Origin: an uncultured Ellagibacter sp.
GTDB taxonomy: Bacteria > Actinomycetota > Coriobacteriia > Coriobacteriales > Eggerthellaceae
Direction of reading: 5' to 3'
Length of the DNA stretch: 7,844 nt
Assembly (NCBI GenBank): GCA_934661105.1
Contig: CAKUIV010000094.1
Span: forward strand, 1 to 7,844
The notes beneath the pieces were generated by a model. It was not told the origin of the DNA. It ran no database searches and saw only the letters and a list, made by a program, of their open reading frames with translations. A program made the translations under genes and the position numbers. The number at the start of each line of letters is the position of its first letter. The first letter of the stretch is position 1. Below are positions 1 through 5,325 of this stretch, piece after piece.

Positions 1-1223
1 GAGCAGCCGATTTCATTCGCAACTTCGGCCTGTGTGTAACGATCGGTACGGTAAAGCTCTACGATACGTGCGTTACGAGCGAGCCGTTTCCTCCGCGTCG
101 TTTCTTTTGCCATGACGCGATCCATGGCGCGTTTTGATGAGAAGAAGGCGATCTGTTTCGACTCTTCGGGCGAAAGTGAAAGCAGCTCGACGATTTTCTG
201 GGCGCTCAGCAGGTAAAACCCTCTCTGTCCTCGAACGTTCACCACGCGATCGACCGATTTCTCGATGCCTCGCAGCTCGCAGCTTGCCAAGGGAGCGGTG
301 AATCGGGAGTTGAAAAGCGCGAGCCGACGTTTCGCTTCCTCGCGCGAATAAACTTGAACGGCGGTGTTGTAGAAGACGAAGCTCATGAGCTCGCGATTTC
401 CCTCGCACGAAAACCCGCGATGCTCTTGCAACTCGATGATTTTTCCGAGGCGCGAAAGCAAAAGCGGTTGGAAGTTTACGATGACCGGAGCCCGCTTGCC
501 CTTTGGGCGAGCTTCTTCCCGATGAAGGGTCGGCTTCCACAGAGCAAGATTCGAAAGGTCGTGATACGCCTCGTTAACCGAGACGAGCCGGGCAAAGCAC
601 CCCGCAGCCTCGTTGTAGGTGCCGGGAATACGGGCGACGCGCGTGAAGTCGAAGACCTTCCGGTCGACTTCGATATCGCCGAGAGGCGCAATGATCTCTT
701 CGATGAGCTGCGCAAGCCGGCGTTGAACCAGCTGGAAGAGTCCGATACCCTTCGCGTTCACGGCGCCTTTGGACGCGAAGCGGTAGGGGATGGAACGGTC
801 GAGCACGTAGTAAAGATGCACGCCCCTTCCCGAATCGACGATGATCGACGGTTCGGGAAGAGACCGAGATTCGCAAGCTGCCGCGATAAGAGCAAGCGCG
901 GCGTCGATTGCTTCACGAGCCTTTCGGGTTTGGGCCGCATGGCAATCAAGGTCGAAGAAAAGGGTGTTGAGCTGGCGCACCTCTTCGGTTTTGCGCCGCT
1001 TGCCGACGAAACCGTTATGCGTGACGTAGCTTGCGACGAATTCGCCCAAAGGGACGAAGGGGAGCTGCGACTTCTTGTACGCAGCTTCCGACCATGAGCC
1101 GTTTACGCAGGTGGAAAGCACGTAATAGCTGTTTCTATCGTCGTGCATGAGGATGCGGAAGAAGGTTTCCCTCTCGCTTTCCTCGCGCAGCGATGCCGCG
1201 TTATGCAAACCACCCATCGACAC
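1..1223 (-). CDS. AEP-type primase / replication protein with C-terminal HTH (3' end cut by window)
   Basis: An uninterrupted minus-strand frame runs off the left edge with no stop, giving 407 codons. The primase-polymerase (AEP) motifs occur in order: FFDLD at residues 89-93 (acidic metal ligands D91 and D93), SGRGVH at 131-136, and D187 followed by RVARIPGTYN at 195-204. A PriCT-like segment follows at about 273-327 (GNREL ... NSRFTAPL ... EL.GIEKS). A basic tail at about 373-407 ends in YTQAEVANEIGC, which looks like a helix-turn-helix cut by the window edge. Family knowledge: such proteins prime or initiate replication of plasmids, phages and integrative elements. The start is taken as GTG 1223 because AGGTG (1230-1234) lies 6 nt before it; ATG 1217 is the alternative, 12 nt from that site. 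The gene is less extreme in codon bias than the trp genes, consistent with acquired DNA. The class is clear; the exact subfamily and host element are not. Confidence 0.85.
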   Translation of the reverse strand, partial: MSMGGLHNAASLREESERETFFRILMHDDRNSYYVLSTCVNGSWSEAAYKKSQLPFVPLGEFVASYVTHNGFVGKRRKTEEVRQLNTLFFDLDCHAAQTRKAREAIDAALALIAAACESRSLPEPSIIVDSGRGVHLYYVLDRSIPYRFASKGAVNAKGIGLFQLVQRRLAQLIEEIIAPLGDIEVDRKVFDFTRVARIPGTYNEAAGCFARLVSVNEAYHDLSNLALWKPTLHREEARPKGKRAPVIVNFQPLLLSRLGKIIELQEHRGFSCEGNRELMSFVFYNTAVQVYSREEAKRRLALFNSRFTAPLASCELRGIEKSVDRVVNVRGQRGFYLLSAQKIVELLSLSPEESKQIAFFSSKRAMDRVMAKETTRRKRLARNARIVELYRTDRYTQAEVANEIGC

Positions 1224-1229
1224 GTGACG

Positions 1230-1299
1230 CACCTATCAAGGCGGAAGAAGATACACTTCAACCACCCGAATCGAACCGGCAATTTCGTATGTCGATAGG
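1230..1299 (-). promoter_or_regulatory. Possible ribosome-site-masking helix in the primase leader
   Basis: On the minus strand, CCTATC (1299 to 1294) is complementary to GATAGG (1237 to 1232), which overlaps the AGGTG ribosome site at 1234-1230. An inner ATAC/GTAT match could extend the helix. Pairing would hide the ribosome site and reduce primase translation. The helix is short with a long interior, so this is inference from complementarity only. Confidence 0.25.
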
Positions 1300-1344
1300 A
1301 AAAAGAGGCCTGTTTACGTGCATTTTTATTGCGCACAACAACCT
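1300..1344 (-). terminator. Candidate attenuator terminator in the primase leader
   Basis: Read on the minus strand, the arm AGGTTGTTGTGC (1344 to 1333) can pair with 1321 to 1306. This gives 12 pairs (one G-U) interrupted by a 3-nt and a 1-nt bulge, with an 11-nt AT-rich loop, followed directly by CTTTTT. It lies between the putative antisense-RNA target and the primase start, where an attenuator would be expected. The bulges and the modest T-run make it a weak terminator, and I found no convincing alternative partner for its 5' arm. Confidence 0.3.
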
Positions 1345-1357
1345 AGAGTGATAGAAT
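1329..1357 (+). promoter_or_regulatory. Promoter for a short plus-strand RNA
   Basis: TTGCGC (1329-1334) and TAGAAT (1352-1357) are separated by exactly 17 nt, a good housekeeping-sigma promoter. Transcription would start near 1364. No plus-strand gene begins here and a strong terminator follows within about 65 nt, so the product would be a short RNA. Confidence 0.55.
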
Positions 1358-1363
1358 ACTCAT

Positions 1364-1430
1364 TGCGACGTGAGTGATTTCGATCACTTAACCAGCCCCC
1401 CTTCAGTTGGCGCTGAAGGGGGGCTCTTTT
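1364..1430 (+). ncRNA. Putative short antisense (countertranscribed) RNA against the primase leader
   Basis: The segment is framed by a promoter and a factor-independent terminator on the plus strand, with no plausible coding sequence between them. It would fold into two hairpins. The first is AGTGAT (1373-1378) and ATCACT (1383-1388) around a TTCG tetraloop. The second is the 13-bp terminator stem with loop TTGGCG, which contains a YUNR-type TTGG. A strong minus-strand promoter at 1474-1501 would make the primase mRNA run through the same DNA, so this RNA would be perfectly antisense to that leader. Known parallels are copy-control RNAs of plasmid rep genes. The first hairpin could instead be an operator palindrome. 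No homology to a named RNA was recognised. Confidence 0.45.
1394..1430 (+). terminator. Factor-independent terminator of the short RNA
   Basis: A perfect 13-bp stem (1394-1406 with 1413-1425) encloses the loop TTGGCG and is followed by CTTTT and an AT-rich stretch. The T-run is present only on the plus strand, so it stops rightward transcription. No rightward gene precedes it, which supports the short-RNA reading. Confidence 0.8.
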
Positions 1431-1473
1431 CTTATATCGACCGTTTCAAAGTCTATGTAATGCAACACCACGG

Positions 1474-1501
1474 ATTATAACAAGAAACACCGAGATGTCC
1501 A
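1474..1501 (-). promoter_or_regulatory. Strong promoter reading toward the primase gene
   Basis: On the minus strand, TGGACA (1501 to 1496) is followed after 16 nt by TATAAT (1479 to 1474). TGT just before the -10 box gives an extended -10. The start point would be near 1467, leaving a leader of about 245 nt before the primase. This is the best minus-strand promoter I found in the intergenic region. Confidence 0.6.
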
Positions 1502-1858
1502 CCCTTATTTGTTACGGATTGTTGTAACTCACCTGATGCTGGAGGGTTCGTCATGTTGTGTAACAAGAAATCGGGTTGATGAAGAAGGGATCCCATAAAA
1601 ACATGCTTTGCTGAAGTATATAATCGAAACAGTGGATGAACAGGCAAAACGTGATTGTTAGTTCAATTTTGTTGTTGTTCACCAACTTCGAGTGCGTCAA
1701 ACGTGTGGAGCAGGACGGTGAAGATGTCTTCTTCACCTGAGGGAGAAAGTGAAATTCACAACTCCTCCATATTTGAAATCAGCAACAGATGGGGAATGCC
1801 GCGGGCAAGGGATACAATGGAAGAGTTCGTGTTGGAGCACCTGAGAGAGGACGCCTTC
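1502..1858. other. AT-rich intergenic region with repeats; apt leader
   Basis: This gap is clearly AT-richer than its flanks. TAACAAGAAA occurs at 1561-1570 and also at 1478-1487, where it overlaps the primase promoter. TTGTTAC (1509-1515) is inverted at 1560-1566 (GTAACAA), and GTTAC/GTAAC form a closer pair at 1511-1528. These could be operator or iteron-like sites. The right half (from 1655) is open in the apt frame. I see no tRNA, rRNA or recognisable riboswitch and no convincing independent gene. Confidence 0.4.
1619..1624 (+). promoter_or_regulatory. Possible -10 box of the apt promoter
   Basis: A perfect TATAAT lies on the plus strand, but the hexamer at the expected -35 position (1596-1601) is a poor match and there is no extended -10. 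Transcription from here would give apt an untranslated leader of about 230 nt if translation starts at 1859. Confidence 0.35.
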
Positions 1859-2392
1859 ATGGCCGACTACGATTTCGAGAGCCATATCACCGATATTCCC
1901 GATTATCCCGAAAAGGGCGTCGTGTTCAAAGACATCACGACGCTTTTGAAGGACCCGGAAGGGTTCACCGCGACAATCGATTCGATTGCCGCGCATTTCG
2001 CCGATGCGGGCGTAACGAAGGTGGTGGGAGCGGAGGCCCGCGGGTTCCTCATCGGCGCGCCTGTCGCCTACAAGCTCGGTGCCGGGTTCGTGCCCGCGCG
2101 CAAGCCTGGCAAGCTGCCGCGCGAGGTTCGCTCGGAAAGCTATGCACTCGAGTACGGCACCGATGAGCTGCAGATCCATACGGATGCGATCGAGCCGGAC
2201 GACGTTGTGCTCGTCGTGGACGATCTCGTCGCCACGGGCGGCACGGCGGTTGCGCAGGCGAAACTCGTCGGGCAGTTCGGCGCGAAGCTTGCGGGTTTCG
2301 GCTTTCTCATGGAACTCGATTTCCTGCATCCGCGCGAGGCGATCGCGAAGGAAAGCGACGCCGAAGTGTTCTCGCTCGTGCATGTGAAATAA
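1859..2392 (+). CDS. apt: Adenine phosphoribosyltransferase
   Basis: The 177-residue cytoplasmic enzyme transfers phosphoribose from PRPP to adenine, giving AMP and pyrophosphate (purine salvage). Seen in the sequence: ITDIPDYPEKGVVFKDITTLL near the N-terminus (10-30), VVGAEARGFLIGAPVA (55-70), the VPARKPGKLPRE loop (78-89), LEYGTDELQIH (97-107), and the PRPP-binding signature VVLVVDDLVATGGTA (116-130). Length and motif positions match the family, for example E. coli Apt. ATG 1859 is chosen because AGAGAGGA ends 7 nt before it and it places DIPDYP where relatives have it. The frame stays open upstream: ATG 1817 and ATG 1724 (with AGGA at 1712-1715) would add 14 or 45 residues of unlike, AT-richer codon use. 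The gene is monocistronic and converges on proC. Identity is certain, the start less so. Confidence 0.95.
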   Translation: MADYDFESHITDIPDYPEKGVVFKDITTLLKDPEGFTATIDSIAAHFADAGVTKVVGAEARGFLIGAPVAYKLGAGFVPARKPGKLPREVRSESYALEYGTDELQIHTDAIEPDDVVLVVDDLVATGGTAVAQAKLVGQFGAKLAGFGFLMELDFLHPREAIAKESDAEVFSLVHVK

Positions 2393-2438
2393 CGCGTTTA
2401 TCTGGAGCTACCCGAAAAGAAAACGCATGATGACAAAT

Positions 2439-2470
2439 AAAAGGGACCTTGACATATCAAGGCCCCTTTT
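2439..2470. terminator. Bidirectional terminator shared by apt and proC
   Basis: AAAAGGG (2439-2445) pairs with CCCTTTT (2464-2470), and CCTTG (2447-2451) pairs with CAAGG (2458-2462), around loop ACATAT with one A-C mismatch. A-run and T-run flanks make it functional on both strands. It sits about midway between the stop codons of the converging genes. Confidence 0.85.
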
Positions 2471-2518
2471 CGCATTCGTGCAGGCAAGCATGCAAGCATA
2501 TCGTCTCGAAGAGAGCGG

Positions 2519-3310
2519 CTAGGAAAGCGTCGCGTCGACCGCCTTGATCACCGCGGAACGGAACCCAGCGTCCTCAAGCGCCGCGACTCCTTTGATGGTA
2601 GTGCCGCCGGGGCTGCACACGGCGTCCTTCATGGCGCCCGGATGCGTGCTCGTCGCCAAATGCAGCTCGGCCGTGCCGGCAAGCATCTGCGCGGCGAGGC
2701 GATAGGCCGTTTGCCGCGGAAGGCCGTTCTTCACGGCGCCGTCGGCGAGCGCCTCGATGAACATCGCCGCGAAGGCGGGGCCGCACCCGGCCACGGCGCT
2801 CGCGCACGAAAGGAGGTTCCCTGCGACCGGCTCGATGAGCGCGATGGGGGAGAAGAGCTGCTCGAAGGCGGTCCACTCGTCGGCGGAAAGCGAGTGCGTC
2901 TGCTCGTAGGCGATGACTCCCTTGCCGATGGCGATGGGCGTGTTGGGGATGGTGGAAAGGTGATGGGACCCCGCACCGAGCAAGTCATCGTAGAAGTCGA
3001 ACAGAAGCCCCGCGGCGACTGAGACGACCGCCTTCCCGCAAAGCGCATCGGCGATGGGGGCGAGCACGTCGGCAACCATGTGCGGTTTCACGGCGACGAT
3101 GACGATGTCGCTTTCCTGGGCGACTTCGGCTGGTGTTGCAAAGGCGCGAATCCCCAGGCCAACGCAACGTTCCTTGAGCGCTTCGAAGTGGGCGGCGCAC
3201 GCGCAGACGCGCTCGGGGGCAACACCTGCCTGCTCAACGAGTCCCTTCGCCATGGCGCTCGCCATGTTCCCGAAGCCGATGAATCCGATGCGAGCCGATT
3301 GAGCGTCCAT
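2519..3310 (-). CDS. proC: Pyrroline-5-carboxylate reductase
   Basis: The 263-residue enzyme performs the last step of proline synthesis, NAD(P)H-dependent reduction of pyrroline-5-carboxylate to proline. An N-terminal Rossmann fold begins with IGFIGFGNMASAM (8-20) and continues with SDIVIVAVKP (67-76). The catalytic/dimer region holds IPNTPIAIGKG (121-131), AVAGCGPAFAAMFIEALADGAVKNGLPR (172-199) and DAVCSPGGTTIKGVAALE (229-246). Length is normal. Two usually conserved spots differ: the SGSGPAY motif reads AGCGPAF, and the residue usually Arg before (M)PNTP reads S-T-I. ATG 3310 is supported by AAAGGGG ending 4 nt upstream. It is a single-gene unit, divergent from the trp operon and convergent with apt. 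Family assignment is firm; the effect of the substitutions is unknown. Confidence 0.95.
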   Translation of the reverse strand: MDAQSARIGFIGFGNMASAMAKGLVEQAGVAPERVCACAAHFEALKERCVGLGIRAFATPAEVAQESDIVIVAVKPHMVADVLAPIADALCGKAVVSVAAGLLFDFYDDLLGAGSHHLSTIPNTPIAIGKGVIAYEQTHSLSADEWTAFEQLFSPIALIEPVAGNLLSCASAVAGCGPAFAAMFIEALADGAVKNGLPRQTAYRLAAQMLAGTAELHLATSTHPGAMKDAVCSPGGTTIKGVAALEDAGFRSAVIKAVDATLS

Positions 3311-3345
3311 GATGCCCCTTTCAACGGGAGGAATGAGTTTTCGCC

Positions 3346-3382
3346 ATTGTAGCGCAGCTCGTCAGACGGTCGTCATGCCGCG
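3346..3382 (-). promoter_or_regulatory. Possible proC promoter
   Basis: On the minus strand a good -10 box TACAAT (3351 to 3346) lies 35 nt before the proC start. Upstream the best -35-like hexamers are GACGAC at 17 nt or ATGACG at 19 nt, both weak, so only the -10 box is convincing. Confidence 0.35.
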
Positions 3383-3409
3383 TGCTAAGCGGCCGATACA
3401 ACGGGTAAT

Positions 3410-3423
3410 TTTTTCAAGAAAAA
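3410..3423. repeat. A/T-rich dyad just upstream of the trp promoter
   Basis: TTTTTC (3410-3415) and GAAAAA (3418-3423) form an inverted repeat with a 2-nt centre, ending 4 nt before the trp -35 box. It could be an UP-element-like A/T block or a repressor site; the spacing is too tight for a stable RNA hairpin. Confidence 0.35.
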
Positions 3424-3427
3424 GTGT

Positions 3428-3456
3428 TTGACAGCGCATGCCATCGCCGTTACTAT
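3428..3456 (+). promoter_or_regulatory. trp operon promoter
   Basis: A perfect -35 TTGACA (3428-3433) and -10 TACTAT (3451-3456) are separated by 17 nt. The transcript would start near 3463, immediately ahead of the T-box leader. This is the strongest promoter in the window by match to consensus. Confidence 0.85.
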
Positions 3457-3462
3457 CCCAAA

Positions 3463-3758
3463 TCAAGCACTACCAAACCGCTGAGGTGGAAGTCAAAGCA
3501 GCAGTGCACGCACAGAGAGCCCGCGATGCTGAGAATCGGGTCGAAAGCAAGCTGCCAAATGGACCACTGAGGGCGCGGTGAACGGAAGTCGAAACCTCGG
3601 CTCCCCAGTACTCCGCGACGTGAGGGCATACGTCAGTTGCCGGAAACGTGATGGCGTTTCGCAAAAGCGCACGGCGCAAGCCGTGAAACAAGGTGGCACC
3701 GCGGGCAATGCAAAAGCTCGTCCTTGGCAATAACCGTTTGCCGAGGACGAGCTTTTTT
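3463..3758 (+). promoter_or_regulatory. T-box riboswitch, tRNA-Trp specific, controlling the trp operon
   Basis: The hallmark T-box AAGGTGGCACCGCGG is at 3690-3704. Upstream are the AGAGAG kink-turn-like motif (3514-3519), a specifier candidate TGG (Trp) at 3560-3562 in AAATGGACC, an AGTA/TGA S-turn-like element flanked by CCC and GGG (3603-3626) fitting Stem II, a hairpin GAAACG/CGTTTC (3643-3660), and a Stem III hairpin CACGGC-GCAA-GCCGTG (3670-3685). The antiterminator can be drawn: CAAGG (3689-3693) with CCTTG (3722-3726), a 7-nt bulge TGGCACC, then GCGGGC (3701-3706) with GCTCGT (3716-3721). It excludes the terminator. TGGC in the bulge pairs with GCCA, and bacterial tRNA-Trp has discriminator G73. 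Uncharged tRNA-Trp should therefore promote read-through into trpE. Stem I details were not resolved by eye. Confidence 0.92.
3712..3758 (+). terminator. T-box-controlled terminator before trpE
   Basis: GCTCGTCCTTGG (3716-3727) pairs with CCGAGGACGAGC (3741-3752), 12 bp with one G-U. The stem is flanked by AAAA and followed by TTTTTT (3753-3758). Its 5' arm overlaps the 3' arms of the antiterminator (3716-3726), so only one structure can form at a time. Confidence 0.92.
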
Positions 3759-3763
3759 CATGC

Positions 3764-3779
3764 CCGGCCTCGGGGCCGG
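3764..3779 (+). other. GC-only hairpin between the attenuator and the trpE ribosome site
   Basis: CCGGCC (3764-3769) and GGCCGG (3774-3779) enclose the tetraloop TCGG, 5 nt after the terminator T-run and 22 nt before the trpE ribosome site. It has no T-run, so it is not a terminator; it might stabilise or pace the read-through transcript. Function is unknown. Confidence 0.35.
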
Positions 3780-3813
3780 CGATATGCCGGTCGCGAAGAA
3801 GAGGAGGTGTCCC

Positions 3814-5325
3814 GTGTTTCCGACGCTTGGAGAAGTCCGATCGTGCGCCGAATCGAGGGAATACCGGCGCGTTCCCGTGGCGAAGGAGCTTATCGCCGAC
3901 AGGTTCACGCCGATCGAGGTCGTGCGCGCGATGCGCTCGGCGAGCCGCCACTGCTTTCTGCTCGAAAGCGCCGAACAGGACGGGCGGCAGGGCCGCTACT
4001 CGTTTCTGGGTTTTCGCCCGACCATGGAGATCACCTGCCAAAACGGGCTGCTGCGCGTTCGCGAGGGCAACGACGGCGAAGGTGCGGTTGTGGAGGAGCG
4101 CGAGGTGGCGCATCCCGGCCCGGCCATTCGCGAGGTGCTCGCACGCTATAAATCGCCCCAGGTAGAAGGCATGCCGCCGCTCGCGGGAGGGCTTGTGGGG
4201 TATTTCTCCTACGACTACATCAAGTACGCTGAGCCGACGCTTCGCGCGGAGGGAGGGACACAGGGCTTCGAGCAGCCGCGCGACTTCCGCGACGTCGACC
4301 TCATGCTGTTCGACGAGATGATCGTGTTCGACCACCTGAAGCAGAAGGTGCTTGTGGTCGCCGGCGTGTCGCTCGACGATCCCGACGGGGTGGTCGCCGC
4401 CTACCGCCGCGCCGAGGCGAGGATCGACGCGGTGTGCTCGCTGCTCGATTCCGGCGCGAAGGCCTACTTCCCGCCGCTTCGCCTTACAAGCCCGCTGCGC
4501 CCGCGCTTCTCGCGCGAGGAGTATGCACGCATGGTCGAGCGCGCGAAAGGCTACATCCGCGAGGGCGACATCTTCCAGGTGGTGCTGTCGAACCCGCAGA
4601 CCGCGAGCGCCGAGGGCAGCATGCTCGACGTGTACCGCGTGATGAGGACCGCGAACCCGTCCCCGTACATGTTCTACTTCGCGAGCGACGACATCGAGAT
4701 CGCGGGCGCCTCGCCCGAGACGCTCGCGCGCCTGGAGAACGGCACGGTGCGCACGTTCCCCCTTGCGGGAACCCGCCCACGCGGGGAGAACGAGGCGGCG
4801 GACTGCGCGCTCGAAGCGGAGCTGCTCGCCGACGAGAAGGAGCTTGCCGAGCACAACATGCTCGTTGACCTGGGGAGAAACGATCTTGGGAAAATCTGCG
4901 AGCTCGGCAGCGTCTCCGTCGAGCGCTATCTCTCTATCCACCGGTTCTCGCACGTCATGCACATCGGGTCCGAGGTCTCGGGAAAGCTCGCCTGCGGCTT
5001 CGATGCGGTCGATGCGGTCGACGCGATTCTTCCCGCAGGCACGCTTTCGGGGGCGCCGAAGCTGCGCGCCTGCCAGATCATCGAGGAGCTCGAGGGCGCG
5101 AAGCGGGGAATCTACGGTGGGGCCGTCGGCTACCTCGATTTCGCGGGCAACCTCGACACCTGCATCTCCATCCGCCTTGCGTACAAGAAGGACGGTCAGG
5201 TCTGCGTGCAGTCGGGTGCCGGTATCGTCGCCGACAGCGATCCGAATTCCGAATACGAGGAATGCCGCAACAAAGCGCGCGCCGTGGTGGCCGCGATCGA
5301 GCGTGCGGAAGGGGGCATCCGATGA
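3814..5325 (+). CDS. trpE: Anthranilate synthase component I
   Basis: The 503-residue catalytic subunit converts chorismate to anthranilate using ammonia from TrpG, the first committed step to tryptophan. GTG 3814 is chosen because AGGAGGT (3802-3808) ends 5 nt before it and because the protein then starts MFPTLGEV like other TrpE; ATG 3784 in the same frame lacks such a site. Seen: FLLESAEQDGRQGRYSFLG (48-66), PPLAGGLVGYFSYDYIKY (121-138), NPSPYMFYF (281-289), GTRPRG (319-324), AEHNMLVDLGRNDLGKI (345-361), PAGTLSGAPKLRACQIIEELEG (407-428), IYGGAVGYLDF (433-443) and VQSGAGIVADSDPNSEYEE (465-483). LLES and NPSPYM are the known tryptophan-binding elements, so feedback inhibition is expected. 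A 9-nt tandem repeat encodes DAVDAVDA (398-405). The gene overlaps trpG by ATGA. Confidence 0.97.
   Translation: MFPTLGEVRSCAESREYRRVPVAKELIADRFTPIEVVRAMRSASRHCFLLESAEQDGRQGRYSFLGFRPTMEITCQNGLLRVREGNDGEGAVVEEREVAHPGPAIREVLARYKSPQVEGMPPLAGGLVGYFSYDYIKYAEPTLRAEGGTQGFEQPRDFRDVDLMLFDEMIVFDHLKQKVLVVAGVSLDDPDGVVAAYRRAEARIDAVCSLLDSGAKAYFPPLRLTSPLRPRFSREEYARMVERAKGYIREGDIFQVVLSNPQTASAEGSMLDVYRVMRTANPSPYMFYFASDDIEIAGASPETLARLENGTVRTFPLAGTRPRGENEAADCALEAELLADEKELAEHNMLVDLGRNDLGKICELGSVSVERYLSIHRFSHVMHIGSEVSGKLACGFDAVDAVDAILPAGTLSGAPKLRACQIIEELEGAKRGIYGGAVGYLDFAGNLDTCISIRLAYKKDGQVCVQSGAGIVADSDPNSEYEECRNKARAVVAAIERAEGGIR

Noticed and set aside
354..1097. 247-codon plus-strand open frame
   Set aside because: It is the mirror of the primase gene, whose frame carries ordered AEP motifs; the plus-strand product has no recognisable domain or good ribosome site.
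1261..1283. Minus-strand GGTTCGATTC resembling a tRNA T-arm
   Set aside because: The T-stem has a central mismatch, and no acceptor, D-arm or anticodon arm can be assembled around it; at most a chance match or relic.
1103..1336. 77-codon minus-strand open frame at the primase 5' end
   Set aside because: Overlaps the true primase start in another frame and has no motif; it would have to span the leader structures.
1453..1736. Two small minus-strand frames (64 and 61 codons) in the AT-rich gap
   Set aside because: No ribosome site or recognisable motif, AT-driven composition, overlapping each other; not supportable as genes.
1733..2383. 216-codon minus-strand open frame opposite apt
   Set aside because: Antisense shadow of a certain apt gene, Arg/His-rich, no supporting signals.
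3724..3813. Upstream starts for trpE (TTG 3724, ATG 3784)
   Set aside because: TTG 3724 lies inside the attenuator hairpin and ATG 3784 has no ribosome site, whereas GTG 3814 has AGGAGGT at ideal spacing and matches the family N-terminus.
3493..4962. Long (489 codon) minus-strand open frame opposite trpE
   Set aside because: Low-complexity Arg/His/Ala-rich translation with no recognisable motif, antisense to an unambiguous trpE and the T-box leader; typical of high-GC third-position bias.
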